DNA from: JAZDGX01 sp964482205
GTDB taxonomy: Bacteria > Eisenbacteria > RBG-16-71-46 > CAIMUX01 > WJJG01
Direction: 5' to 3'
Assembly: GCA_964482205.1 (NCBI GenBank)
Contig: CAYZWI010000004.1
Coordinates: 186,001-250,000, forward strand
Length of the DNA stretch: 64,000 bases
Shown here: one piece after another, positions 1 to 8,523 of the stretch
Layout of the letters: every line of letters starts with the position of its first letter
Numbering within the stretch: position 1 is the stretch's first letter
The notes under the pieces: model-generated
What the model was told of the DNA's origin: nothing
The model's input: only the letters and a program-made list of their open reading frames with translations
Database searches by the model: none
Program-made: the position numbers and the translations under genes

Positions 1-35
1 ACGCCATGCACGCGCGTTCCTGACGGGGCAACGGA

Positions 36-788
36 TCAGAACGTCACGCCCACGCCGAAGTTGAGGCCGGCCAGGCTGAAGTCCATCTCGCCATCGTTCT
101 TCTCGCTCTCGAGGCGCCATCCGACGCGGCGGTAGCCCAGGCGCGCGGCGATGTTCTCGGTGATCAGATACTGGATCTGCGGTTGCATCTCGTACACGAG
201 CTCGGAGTCCCCGCCCCCACCGATGCCTGCCATCGCGTTCAGTCGCAGTCCCCTGATCTTCGAAGGCCAGATCGGAATGCTGCCCCTCACGACGACCATC
301 GGATCCGTGATATCGCTGTCCTTGCTGTACTCTCCCCCGTCAGGGCCGTAGACCTCGAGGTCGTTCTCGGCGTGCAGAGAGCGCAGGGCAACCAGCAGGT
401 CGAAGGTTTGGCCATCCTTCCAGCCGTCGATCTGATAGCCGGCTGCAAGCTCGGTCAGGTACATCTGCGAGTCCAGCTTGCCCCCCTCGGGCCGGTCTTC
501 CACATCCAAGGCATCGGTGCTCAAGCTGAAGGCATCGAATTGGCCCCGGAAGATCCAGCGGTCATACTGCACGGTGCCGATCACCCCGCCGGCAAACTCG
601 ACATAGTCGAAGAGATCGCCGGCCGACTTCTCGAAATCCGTTTCCTGTCCGTCCACCGTGACCGTGCCTTCGATCCCCGCGATCCAGGCCATTGGAGTGA
701 TCTCCACCTCCCAACCCTCGGGTTCTTCCGCAACGGCAACGGATAGCGCCAGCGACATCGCTACCAGTCCGACTGCTCCGATCTTCAT
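36..788 (-). CDS. Outer-membrane beta-barrel protein, function unknown
   Basis: A 250-residue protein with an N-terminal signal peptide (MKIGAVGLVAMSLALSVAVA, cleavage near VAVA-EE). Its body consists of alternating short amphipathic strands, and it ends in the aromatic residue F (GVGVTF), as is usual for barrels inserted by the BAM machinery. I chose the ATG at 788 because a purine-rich AAGAAAGGGG lies about 9 nt upstream. Upstream in-frame ATGs at 797 and 833 would place residues ahead of the signal peptide. Strands such as YQIDGWKDGQTFDLLVALR and the Gly-rich turns fit an 8-10 stranded barrel. I recognise no enzyme motif. It stands alone, about 320 bp downstream of the DUF5916 gene on the same strand. 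Barrel nature is likely; the substrate is unknown. Confidence 0.75.
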   Translation of the reverse strand: MKIGAVGLVAMSLALSVAVAEEPEGWEVEITPMAWIAGIEGTVTVDGQETDFEKSAGDLFDYVEFAGGVIGTVQYDRWIFRGQFDAFSLSTDALDVEDRPEGGKLDSQMYLTELAAGYQIDGWKDGQTFDLLVALRSLHAENDLEVYGPDGGEYSKDSDITDPMVVVRGSIPIWPSKIRGLRLNAMAGIGGGGDSELVYEMQPQIQYLITENIAARLGYRRVGWRLESEKNDGEMDFSLAGLNFGVGVTF

Positions 789-1111
789 CGCCGTCATCCC
801 CTTTCTTGCGCCCAGTCCGGAGACTGGCGTCATCCAGTACAGAAGGCGGACGCATCGACATCGTCCGCGGGACCGCCTCTTGCAGCGCAGGTTCTACTTC
901 ACGGCGACACTGCCATCACGGGTGCCTTCGTGCAAGCCCGCGGTGACCATGCCTGTAGTCGGATCTTCACCGCAGCGAGGGCTTTCCGCAAGGGGACCGT
1001 AACCACGCGTTGAGATGGTTAAGACAATCGGCGGGGGGGCTTGACCCTTGGGTCTCCGGCTCGCGGACCAAGAGTCCCACGCGGGACCGCATCGCCCAAC
1101 GCGTTCAGCGC

Positions 1112-3493
1112 TCAGAGCCGCACGAGGTATTGCAGCTTCGCGAAGATCTGCCGGCCGTCGATGTCCCAGCGCTTGTCGCCGGTGGGCGCGGGCGGTTCGT
1201 CTCCGCTCGCGCGCTCGTATTCACGCATGCGCAAGTACTGGTCGGACATCCCCAGATAGAAGACGCTGAAGGCGTTCAGGCGGTAGGTAAGCAGCGGCTC
1301 GAAAGCGATGCGCTCGTCGAAGCTGTCGTATTCGGTGACCAGGCGCAGCGAAGCTTCGCGGCTGATCTGCAGATTCACGCGATTGCGCAGGATCCACCCG
1401 TCGTACATCACGCGCTCGCCGGCGCGATCCTTCATGCGTTCGTAGGAGTACGACGTCGTCAGGCTGAGCCGCGAGAGCAGCTTCACATTCGTGGCGATCC
1501 CGAATTCCACCACGCGTCCGAGGAACGGCTCGACCTCGGGGTCGAAGGTTCGGTAGATCGTGCGGCCGAATTCCACTTCCGCTTCCATGCCGATCACTTC
1601 GCTCGGCCGCGAGCTCACCCCGAACATCGCGCGGCGGATGTCCGGGATGATCTTCTCCCGGAACCGCTCGCGGCTGATGAGCCCTTCCGCACTCAAGCTC
1701 GTCTGGTGTTTGAGATCGCAATCCAGCTCGATCGCGGCCCATTCGTCCTGGAAGCGGCCGGCGTAGTCCCACATGCGGCCCAGCGTGCAGCTGGGTTGCC
1801 AGGCGACGACGGTCCTGCCGTTGGGCTGGAAGGTGAGCCCGTTCCAGGCATTGAGCGAGCGATAGTCGGTGCGGCTGATGAAGCCGTTGTCGGCGCGAAA
1901 GGAGGGATGGCGCTCCTCATATTGGAAGCTGCCATTCCACACGCGCGCGCTCCGCTCCAGCTCGACCATGAGCGCGTGCCCGGTCAGGCGTTCGCCGTCG
2001 AAGGCGAGCGTGTGCTTGCCGTCATCGAAGGTGAGCGGTGGCACGCCCTCCGTGATCGTCGAATCTCCCGGCTCTCGCACGCGGCTGGCGACCACTTGCG
2101 CGTTCGCTTGCCAGTTGTGCAGGAAGCGCAATGATCCATCGACACCCGTCAGCGTCCCGTGGCCTCCCTCCTCGAAGCGGCGGTCGGTCAGGATCCACCC
2201 CACGTGCGAATCCTCTCCGAACGCATGCTGCAGCCTCGCGAGGTTGACCCAACTTTCGCCCGCGGTGCGGTAGAAGCTGCGTTCCTCGAGGGGCAGGATG
2301 ACCGGCGAGTTCTCATCTTGCGCGACAGTCCAGGCGAATGAAGTGCGCCCGCGCGAGCCGAGCAGCTTGCCCGCGACGGCGGGATCGCTGATCGAACGCG
2401 AGTAGACCACCTCCATGTTCGTGCGATAGAGCTCGAGACCCTCGAGGAAAAACGGCCGCTTCTCCTCGTAGAAGATCGTGAAAGGTTCGTTGATGTCGAT
2501 CTGTCCCGCGTCGGATTCGATTTGGCTGAAGTCGGGATTGATCGCAAGCTCCGTGGTGCTCGTGGAGCTGAGCGCATAGCGCAGATTGAGCGCCGCTTCA
2601 CCTTCTGGATCGTCGTAGTCCAGTTGCCGGTCGCCGACGCGTGCCTCCGCCCGCGCCGATTGCGTCGCGATCCCGCTCGCGATGAGCTCGAGATTGCGCG
2701 GCGGGCGGATGCCGCGAATGCCGGTGATGGTCCCCCACTGGCACATCCAGCAGGGTTCGTCGCGGTCGGTTGCCGCCCATGCAATCTGCCGGCGAACCTC
2801 GCGCTGCTGATCGCGCCAGAAGTTGACGCGCCACGAGTGCGTTTCCTGGTTCGGAAAGCGCAGGCTCGCGAAAGGGATCGCGACCTCCACCTGGTAGCCG
2901 CGATCGGTCACTTTGCCGCGCGACTGCCAGATGCAATCGTACGAGAGGTCCTCGTTCCCGCCGGCGAACATGCGCAGATCGCCCTGGATGCCGAGTGGGT
3001 TGACGAAGAACTCATAACCCCAGTTGTGATCGCCGTAGGTGTCGAGCATCACGCCGAAGTAGTCGTCGTTCCAAATGTTGTCGCGCTCACGCAACGCGAC
3101 GCGCACGGCGTTGGGATCGTCGTAGGCGATGAGAGCGACGTAGAGGTTCTCCTCATCATATGTGACCCAGCATTCCGATGGGTACGGTGGCGCGATCTGG
3201 TCGCCCGGGCTCGTTTCCGCAAATCCGCTCGCGCAGGCCGCGCCTTTCCAGCCCGGATCCTCGAGGTCCCCGTCGATCTTGATCTCGCCGGCGCAGGGAC
3301 GCACCTCGAGCGTGGGCTCGTATTGCGGCTGGAAGGGCTGTGGCGGAGCGGCCGTGGAATCCTGGAGCGTGACCGGAGTGGCATTTGCCGGCGTCGGCGG
3401 GGTTTCGAGCGCGGCCGCGGGTGAGGACGCCCAGCTTGCGAGAGAAGCCGCGGTCACGAGGCCCAGGACCACGGCTGTGGGAGAGCGCTTCAT
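1112..3493 (-). CDS. Secreted CBM9-like / DUF5916 outer-membrane protein
   Basis: 793 residues. A signal peptide (about 1-28, ending SSPAAA) is followed by a family-9 carbohydrate-binding-like beta-sandwich at about 50-250. Its marks are IKIDGDLEDPGW, the NDDYFGVMLDTYGD block and VEVAIPFASLRF. The remaining two thirds are strand-rich and match what I know of DUF5916, usually predicted to be an outer-membrane barrel; see NPDFSQIESDAGQIDINEP, then FYEEKRPFFLEG. The total length is normal for this architecture. The start at 3493 gives an intact signal peptide and has GAGGCGGA upstream; the frame stays open further upstream, but without a plausible signal sequence. The family is widespread in Bacteroidetes, Acidobacteria and Gemmatimonadetes, and no reaction is established for it. 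It may bind envelope glycans or TonB-type partners; that is inference. Confidence 0.82.
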   Translation of the reverse strand: MKRSPTAVVLGLVTAASLASWASSPAAALETPPTPANATPVTLQDSTAAPPQPFQPQYEPTLEVRPCAGEIKIDGDLEDPGWKGAACASGFAETSPGDQIAPPYPSECWVTYDEENLYVALIAYDDPNAVRVALRERDNIWNDDYFGVMLDTYGDHNWGYEFFVNPLGIQGDLRMFAGGNEDLSYDCIWQSRGKVTDRGYQVEVAIPFASLRFPNQETHSWRVNFWRDQQREVRRQIAWAATDRDEPCWMCQWGTITGIRGIRPPRNLELIASGIATQSARAEARVGDRQLDYDDPEGEAALNLRYALSSTSTTELAINPDFSQIESDAGQIDINEPFTIFYEEKRPFFLEGLELYRTNMEVVYSRSISDPAVAGKLLGSRGRTSFAWTVAQDENSPVILPLEERSFYRTAGESWVNLARLQHAFGEDSHVGWILTDRRFEEGGHGTLTGVDGSLRFLHNWQANAQVVASRVREPGDSTITEGVPPLTFDDGKHTLAFDGERLTGHALMVELERSARVWNGSFQYEERHPSFRADNGFISRTDYRSLNAWNGLTFQPNGRTVVAWQPSCTLGRMWDYAGRFQDEWAAIELDCDLKHQTSLSAEGLISRERFREKIIPDIRRAMFGVSSRPSEVIGMEAEVEFGRTIYRTFDPEVEPFLGRVVEFGIATNVKLLSRLSLTTSYSYERMKDRAGERVMYDGWILRNRVNLQISREASLRLVTEYDSFDERIAFEPLLTYRLNAFSVFYLGMSDQYLRMREYERASGDEPPAPTGDKRWDIDGRQIFAKLQYLVRL

Positions 3494-4092
3494 TCCGCCT
3501 CGCCGGAGGATTGGCGCGCCGCTGCTTCGCGCCGTCCACCTGCCTCCATGGCCTTCTCCTTGACCGATCCTCCCGGGCATTCGGCTCGGTGATTCAAACT
3601 GGGCGATTCTACTGGACGCGGGCCCTGAAACGACAGTCCTACGCCTTTGCAATGTCCCCTCGCCCTCCACCCTTGCTCGTGGCCCTTGTCTTCGGCGCTC
3701 GTCCCCTGCGCTCACTCTGTGTCCCAGCGTGTGACGGCCAAGAGCATCCGACAAGACTCTATGCATGAACTTTCTCGGGGATGACGGCCAAGAGCCACCT
3801 TGCGGAGTATGACCCGAAAGCCGCGAGAAGAAGGAACGCATGCCGCGGCCAAGATGTTGCCCCTCCACCACCTCTGGAGGTCGGTCAGCTTCTAGGGCCT
3901 GATGGGGGCCCCCGTCAGGAGGATGCCCGGCCACCCGCGTTTGATCGGGCGCCCGTGATGGCCCCAATCTCGGTCCCAAGCAGCTGTCTCGCTTGGGGAT
4001 GACGTCGCGGGGAATCGCCAGCTCGGAGAGCGGACGGATAGGAGGCCCCTCTCATGTGGCGCGCTAGACGGCGAGACCGCCGCGAGAAATCA
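3494..4092. other. Gene-free stretch with two inverted repeats
   Basis: About 600 bases with no convincing coding region. It holds a 6-bp stem-loop (CCTCCA at 3862-3867, TGGAGG at 3875-3880). A near-perfect 22-bp palindrome follows at 3898-3919 (CCTGATGGGGG / CCCCCGTCAGG, one mismatch). An exact direct repeat TGACGGCCAAGAGC occurs at 3732-3745 and 3782-3795, 50 bp apart. Lying between two minus-strand genes, it could hold the promoter of the DUF5916 gene or a terminator for the gene at 4093-4815. No T-tract follows either repeat, so the role is open. Confidence 0.5.
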
Positions 4093-4815
4093 CTAACGGA
4101 AGAGGGCCTTGATCCGACCGAACGTCGTGCTCTCGACCGGGGTCACATCCGCCACGTCGACGACGATGCGATCGACGCTCGACGGCGCGGAGAACTCATC
4201 GGGAGCGTCGTTCTGGAGCAACAGATTACAGACCGTGCCAAGATCGGCGCGCGTGAAATCCGGAAACGCCTCGGCGTAGTCGATGGAGCCTGAGGAAATG
4301 GGTGGGTCCTCACAGGTCACGCTGAACGATGTCGGCCCCACGGTCAGGGTGAAGCGAACTGGGCCCCCCATGTATCCAGGCAACGCCTGTGCCCAACCGC
4401 CTTCTTGCCAGTCGCCACCGATGAACGCACCGACGAGGACCTGGAACTCTTCGCCTGATGGCTCGAGGCCAATGGCCATGGCAGCGCTCAGCGACGCACT
4501 CGCCACCAGGAGCGCCAGCGAGTAGATGGAAGGACTCGCCCCCGCGACATCCCACGTGATGGCCACCGTTCCGGAATTCGGGTCGATGGTCGCGTCGCTG
4601 ACAATGATGATGTTGTGATCCAGGGTCACGACCGTTCCCGACTCGACGACCGTCCCCGAACCCAAGAACAGGGACCAGCCCTCCGGCATCCCGCCGGAAT
4701 TGCCGTCGAAGTGATCGTCGAAGACGATCGCGGCCGAGGCCGGCAACGGAAGCGCCGCCAAGAGCGAAACAAGAGACAATCCGGTCAGCAAGAAACGAGG
4801 GAAACGCCGCCTCAT
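4093..4815 (-). CDS. Secreted protein with C-terminal GRIKALFR motif
   Basis: 240 residues. A clear signal peptide (positively charged start, hydrophobic core to about residue 28, LPASA-A) is followed by a jelly-roll or lectin-like domain beginning IVFDDHFDGNSGGMPEGWSL. That opening resembles beta-sandwich proteins of the LamG/DUF1080 kind. The last 12 residues, STTFGRIKALFR, follow a Pro/Val linker. A second secreted protein in this window (38326-38844) ends STWGRIKALFDAVE, so the tail looks like a shared C-terminal signal. The start is firm, because GGGAGG lies 6 nt upstream of the ATG. There are no catalytic residues I can identify. A secreted or cell-surface location is likely; the function is unknown. 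Confidence 0.78.
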   Translation of the reverse strand: MRRRFPRFLLTGLSLVSLLAALPLPASAAIVFDDHFDGNSGGMPEGWSLFLGSGTVVESGTVVTLDHNIIIVSDATIDPNSGTVAITWDVAGASPSIYSLALLVASASLSAAMAIGLEPSGEEFQVLVGAFIGGDWQEGGWAQALPGYMGGPVRFTLTVGPTSFSVTCEDPPISSGSIDYAEAFPDFTRADLGTVCNLLLQNDAPDEFSAPSSVDRIVVDVADVTPVESTTFGRIKALFR

Positions 4816-5142
4816 CGTTCACCTCCCGCCGGGTGGATCGAGGCCCGGCCCAACATTCACTGGAATGCCCTTTGGGCAGCTGCTTGATTTTAGCACGTCA
4901 CAGGTCTCGAAAGGGATTGGGGATGCTTGGCTTCCGGGTTTTGCCGCATCCAGATACTCGGTTTCCAGATTCGGCTGTCTCCGGACTCCTGGCCGCTTCA
5001 AGGCCCCTTCCGCCAGGGCAAATCTCGCCGCCCGCGGGCGGAATAGCCGCCTGGCCCTCCCTGTACCTCCTTTGTCCCTCAGCCGCCCGGCGCTCGACCC
5101 CGTGCGCGTGGAGTTGAGTGACCGATCGAGAAGGAGAAAGCC
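4816..5142. other. Divergent intergenic region
   Basis: 327 bases between the secreted-protein gene (minus) and the VIT-VWA gene (plus). It should hold both promoters, but I see no confident -35/-10 pair. The only clear signal is the ribosome-binding site AAGGAG for the gene starting at 5143. Confidence 0.5.
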
Positions 5143-7545
5143 ATGCGCTCCCATTCGTACGCTCGATTCACCGATCACGACGACCGTTCCCCCGACCGGC
5201 GCGCGCTTGCGCCCACTCGCTCGGGCCCGCGCGCGATCGCTCGCCCCGTGCGGGATACGCGCAACGATTGGGTCTCGCTCCTGGGGCTCTTCACGATCGC
5301 GGCCCTGCTCACCATGCTGGTCGTGCTCTCGCTGTTCGCGTTGGTAGCGCTCTTCCCCGCCACCGCGCACGCGGACGGTTTCGTGATCATTCGCCCGACG
5401 CCCGACTTTCGCGATCCCGAGCAACTCGCGGTGAAGAGCCATCTGGTCGACATCCGGATTCGCGATCAGGTGGCGCGCGTCGACATCGATCAGATCTTCC
5501 ACAATCCCAACCGTCGCGAAGTGGAAGGCGAGTACCTCTTTCCCGTTCCCGAAGGGGCCGCAGTGAGCGACTTCACCCTGTGGGTGGATGGAAAGCCCGT
5601 GCACGCGCAGGCGATGGACGCGGAAGACGCGCTGCGCATCTACGAAGATCTCGTGCGCGAGAGCAAGGACCCGGCGCTGCTCGAATACGCGGGACGCGAG
5701 ATCTTTCGCGCGCGCATCTATCCCTTCCCGGCGAAAGGCGACCGACGGGTGGCGCTCAAGTACGACCACCTGATCGAGCGCCAGGGCGGGTTGTATCGCT
5801 TCGTCTATCCGCTCTCGACCGAGAAGTTCTCGTCTGCGCCGCTCGAGAATGCGAGCGTGTCCATTCTGCTGGAAGCGGACCGGCCCGTGTTGAACGCGTA
5901 TTGCCCCACGCATCATGTGGAGATCGATCGCCTCGACAGCCGCCGCGTGCGCGTGAGCTGGGAGGAGAGCGGCACGATCCCCGACAAGGACCTCGTCCTC
6001 TTCTACTCGCTGGCGGACGAGTCGATGGACATGCGCCTGGTCCCCTATCGTCCCGATCGGAATGAAGACGGCTACTTCATGATCCTCGCCTCGGCGGGCG
6101 TCGATCCGCGCGTGCAGGCGCTGCCCAAGGATGTGATCTTCGTGCTCGACCGCTCGGGCTCGATGGAGGGCGAGAAGATCGAGCAGGCGCTCGAGGCGTT
6201 GATCTATTGCCTGGAGAATCTCGACAGCAACGACCGCTTCAATGTGATCGCCTTCTCGAGCGCGGTCGACGCGTTCGCGAACGTGCTGGAGAGCGCGACG
6301 CGCCGGGAAGTGCGGGAGGCGGTCGAGTTCGTGGAGGACATCGATGCGAGCGGGGGGACGAACATCGAAGCCGCGCTCGCCGAGGCGATGGACGCGCGCT
6401 TCGATGCGGAGCGCCCGGCCTTCGTGGTGTTCCTCTCTGACGGCCAGCCCACGGTCGGCGAGACGGATGTGGAGAAGATCCTGGACGCGCTGCCAGTGAG
6501 AACGACGGGAGGAAGCGAGCGCCGACGCGTGGGCCGCGAGGCCGTGCGCATCTTTCCCTTCGGGCTCGGCTTCGATGTGAACGCGCCTTTCCTCGACCAG
6601 CTCGCGATCGAGCATCAGGGCTCGCCCGCGTACGTGCGGCCGAGCGAGGATTTGCGCACGAGCGTGGCGGGATTCTTCGACCGGATCGCGCGGCCGGTGA
6701 TGACCGACCTCGAGCTCGAGGTGAACGGCGCGCGGGTGAGCGATCTCGAGCCGTTCGCGATCCCCGACCTCTTTCAGGGCGGGCAGCTCGTGCTCTTCGG
6801 GCGCTATCGCGGATCGGGCCCGGTGGAGGTGAGCCTGAGCGGATGGACCGGCTCGCGCAAACACACGATCGATCTCTCCACCGAGCTTCCCGACCGCGAG
6901 CGGGAGAACGATTTCGTAGGACGGCTGTGGGCCACGCGGCGGGTGGGCTCGCTGTTGCGGCAGGTGCGCATCCACGGCGAGGAGCGCGAACTGGTGGAGG
7001 AGATCAAGGACCTCGGCCTGCGCTTCGGGATCGCGACGCCATACACGTCATTCCTGGTGGACGAGAACGACCGGCCGCTGGCATATGAGGAGCGCGGCCG
7101 CCGAATGAACTACAGCGCGCAGGGAGCGCCGCCGGCCGCTGCGCCGAATGGACGCGGACAGAGCCTGCACGCCCGCATCTCCGACGCGTTGGGAGTAGGA
7201 AAAGGGGCGGGCGGAAGCACGATGAGTCTGCGCGATCTCGGAAGCACCGGCGAGGCGAGCTTCGAGCTGTCCAAGAAGGCGGGCGAGATGGCCTCGGCGC
7301 AGACCGACGCGGACGCGGGCGGGCAGACGCTGCGCAAGGCCGCGGGCCGCACCTTCCTGAAGGAAGGCGATGTGTGGAAGCAGACCGACTGCCCGGCCGA
7401 TGTGAAGGCGACCAAGATTCGCGCGGGCAGCGCGGAATACTTCGACCTCATCAAGGCCCACCCGGAGATCGGGCAGATCCTCGCGCTCGGCGAGCGGGTG
7501 GTGTTCGAGTGGGAAGGGATTTGGTATGAGGTGAAGGGGGAGTGA
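5143..7545 (+). CDS. VIT domain and von Willebrand A domain membrane protein
   Basis: 800 residues. After a basic, Arg-rich leader comes one hydrophobic segment at about 45-70 that ends in AHA and acts as signal or anchor. The VIT domain (about 75-200) shows DIDQIFHNPNRREVEGEYLFPVPEGA, the standard VIT core. The vWA domain starts near residue 330 with the MIDAS motif DRSGSM (D336), followed by SGGTN and LSDGQPTVGET, so all metal-coordinating positions look intact. The architecture is that of inter-alpha-trypsin-inhibitor heavy-chain-like bacterial proteins, which are thought to mediate extracytoplasmic protein interactions; no enzyme activity is expected. The C-terminal 170 residues hold an Ala/Gly-rich linker and a small domain ending WEGIWYEVKGE. 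The start has AAGGAGAAAGCC directly upstream. It is apparently monocistronic, with a strong hairpin downstream. Confidence 0.9.
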   Translation: MRSHSYARFTDHDDRSPDRRALAPTRSGPRAIARPVRDTRNDWVSLLGLFTIAALLTMLVVLSLFALVALFPATAHADGFVIIRPTPDFRDPEQLAVKSHLVDIRIRDQVARVDIDQIFHNPNRREVEGEYLFPVPEGAAVSDFTLWVDGKPVHAQAMDAEDALRIYEDLVRESKDPALLEYAGREIFRARIYPFPAKGDRRVALKYDHLIERQGGLYRFVYPLSTEKFSSAPLENASVSILLEADRPVLNAYCPTHHVEIDRLDSRRVRVSWEESGTIPDKDLVLFYSLADESMDMRLVPYRPDRNEDGYFMILASAGVDPRVQALPKDVIFVLDRSGSMEGEKIEQALEALIYCLENLDSNDRFNVIAFSSAVDAFANVLESATRREVREAVEFVEDIDASGGTNIEAALAEAMDARFDAERPAFVVFLSDGQPTVGETDVEKILDALPVRTTGGSERRRVGREAVRIFPFGLGFDVNAPFLDQLAIEHQGSPAYVRPSEDLRTSVAGFFDRIARPVMTDLELEVNGARVSDLEPFAIPDLFQGGQLVLFGRYRGSGPVEVSLSGWTGSRKHTIDLSTELPDRERENDFVGRLWATRRVGSLLRQVRIHGEERELVEEIKDLGLRFGIATPYTSFLVDENDRPLAYEERGRRMNYSAQGAPPAAAPNGRGQSLHARISDALGVGKGAGGSTMSLRDLGSTGEASFELSKKAGEMASAQTDADAGGQTLRKAAGRTFLKEGDVWKQTDCPADVKATKIRAGSAEYFDLIKAHPEIGQILALGERVVFEWEGIWYEVKGE

Positions 7546-7570
7546 GGGCGGGCCCCGACGCGCGAGGCTG

Positions 7571-7704
7571 TAGCAAGAGTGAGGCCAGGGAGCGACGCCC
7601 AGGGCATAGCAGGAGCGAGGCCATCAGTATGAAGCGTAAGGCCGCAGTAGCAAGACGGGGGCCGACAAGCCAAGGGATGATGTCGGCATAGCTGAACCGG
7701 GGCC
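7571..7704. repeat. Four degenerate copies of a 16-base word
   Basis: Downstream of the VIT-VWA gene a 16-mer recurs at 7571-7586 (TAGCAAGAGTGAGGCC), 7607-7622 (TAGCAGGAGCGAGGCC), 7648-7663 (TAGCAAGACGGGGGCC) and 7689-7704 (TAGCTGAACCGGGGCC). The starts are 36, 41 and 41 bases apart. The stretch has no plausible gene. The copies diverge progressively towards the terminator. Possible readings are a repeat family remnant or a structured 3' UTR. Confidence 0.55.
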
Positions 7705-7755
7705 GAGAAGGTGAAGGAGTGAGCGGAGGAGCGAAGAGCTTCTCCGCTCATCGCC

Positions 7756-7797
7756 GGGCATCAGCGGCGGCGCGGCAGCGCCGCCCGCTGAATGCCC
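7756..7797. terminator. Strong bidirectional terminator hairpin
   Basis: An inverted repeat of about 18 paired bases: the left arm GGGCATCAGCGGCGGCGC and the right arm GCGCCGCCCGCTGAATGCCC pair with two single-base bulges around a GGCA loop. It lies between two convergent genes (VIT-VWA ending 7545, PIN pseudogene ending 7819). On the plus strand it is followed by TTGTTATCTATCTT, a loosely T-rich tail. A second inverted repeat (GAGCGGAG / CTCCGCTC) precedes it at about 7721-7749. Confidence 0.75.
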
Positions 7798-7818
7798 TTG
7801 TTATCTATCTTCAGTAGC

Positions 7819-8229
7819 TCAACTGCTCGTCAAGAATCGATCAACAAAGGCCCGCGGTCGCCAGACCGTTATGCCGCGATACCCCGAAACACTCACGAGG
7901 TGAGCATCTCCACTGACTATGTTCTTACACCTGCCCTCAAGGGCACAAGAGATGAACTTGTCGTCATCCGGGTCCTGACAGACGCGTCTCGAGAGAGCCC
8001 GTGGCCAGCAGAGGGAACCGGAAGTGAGAAGAAGGCGCAGAAAGGGGGAGAGATCCACTTCAGGAAACCGCTGGCCGAGCTTCTCCCCGGCCCGCTGGTA
8101 CTCCTCGACTCTGGCCACGGATAACACTGGAACCAAGCGGCCATCTCACCATGCACTGAGGATCCGGTAGGGTGCGCCACGGAAGAAGACTCCGGACACA
8201 AAGACATTGGTGTCAAGAACGACCCTCAC
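7819..8229 (-). pseudogene. PIN-domain toxin gene interrupted by an in-frame TGA
   Basis: The reading frame starts at a GTG (8229-8227) that overlaps the antitoxin stop (GTGA). It opens with RVVLDTNVFVSGVFFRG, the PIN-domain start with its first acidic residue, and runs to ILSAW. It is then cut at codon 28 by TGA (8148-8146). Past the stop the same frame continues as DGRLVPVLSV, EEYQ, DPDDDKFISCAL and VSGDAHL, i.e. the other three acidic positions of a PIN ribonuclease. Full read-through length would be 136 residues, normal for the family. A single C-to-T change (CGA Arg to TGA) explains the break; relatives usually have Arg here, as I recall. With no frameshift and all catalytic acids kept, the inactivation looks recent, unless the stop is read through or the base is a sequencing error. 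Confidence 0.85.
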
Positions 8230-8489
8230 CTCTTTCTCCGGACAGCGGCGATCGCTTCAGCGACATCGGAGCGCTTCATCTTGGCGCGGCGTGCTTGTTT
8301 CCGGGCCGTGGCAATCAAGTCATCGAACTCCTCCATGGAAGGAGGAGAGATGGCCTTGAGAATGACCACATCGCGGTTTCCGACGACGACGAACTGGATA
8401 CCGGGCTTGAGTCCCAGGCGTTGCCGGATTTCTTCTGGAATGACGACCTGTCCCTTTGAGGACATCTTGGTGGTTGCGGGCTTGGTCAT
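8226..8489 (-). CDS. AbrB/MazE-type (SpoVT-AbrB fold) antitoxin
   Basis: 87 residues. The swapped-hairpin DNA-binding domain is at about 7-50: KMSSKGQVVIPEEIRQRLGL and GIQFVVVGNRDVVILK are the classic strands. A basic, helical C-terminal tail (ARKQARRAKMKRSDVAEAIAAVRRKR) is the usual toxin-wrapping part. The stop overlaps the GTG of the downstream PIN gene, the standard VapBC-like arrangement with antitoxin first. A ribosome-binding site AGGGGG lies about 8 nt upstream of the ATG. The protein probably represses its own promoter through the palindrome at 8508-8523. Because the toxin frame is broken, the antitoxin may persist as an orphan repressor. Confidence 0.9.
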   Translation of the reverse strand: MTKPATTKMSSKGQVVIPEEIRQRLGLKPGIQFVVVGNRDVVILKAISPPSMEEFDDLIATARKQARRAKMKRSDVAEAIAAVRRKR

Positions 8490-8507
8490 ACTGCACCCCC
8501 TGAATAG

Positions 8508-8523
8508 GTCTTACCGGTAAGAC
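8508..8523. promoter_or_regulatory. Perfect 16-bp palindrome, likely antitoxin operator
   Basis: GTCTTACCGGTAAGAC is its own reverse complement. It sits 18 bases upstream of the antitoxin ATG (8489), where autorepressing AbrB/MazE-type antitoxins bind. Its exact symmetry over 16 bases is unlikely to be chance at this position. Confidence 0.7.

Noticed and set aside
1010..2134. Plus-strand frame opposite the DUF5916 gene
   Set aside because: A shadow frame of low complexity (Arg/His/Val-rich), with no signal peptide or domain.
3732..3795. Direct repeat as part of a CRISPR or insertion sequence
   Set aside because: Only two 14-base copies, no third unit, no transposase and no flanking inverted repeats.
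7819..8136. A short separate gene starting at TTG 8136
   Set aside because: It is the in-frame continuation of the PIN toxin after the stop codon and has no ribosome-binding site, so it is described as one pseudogene.
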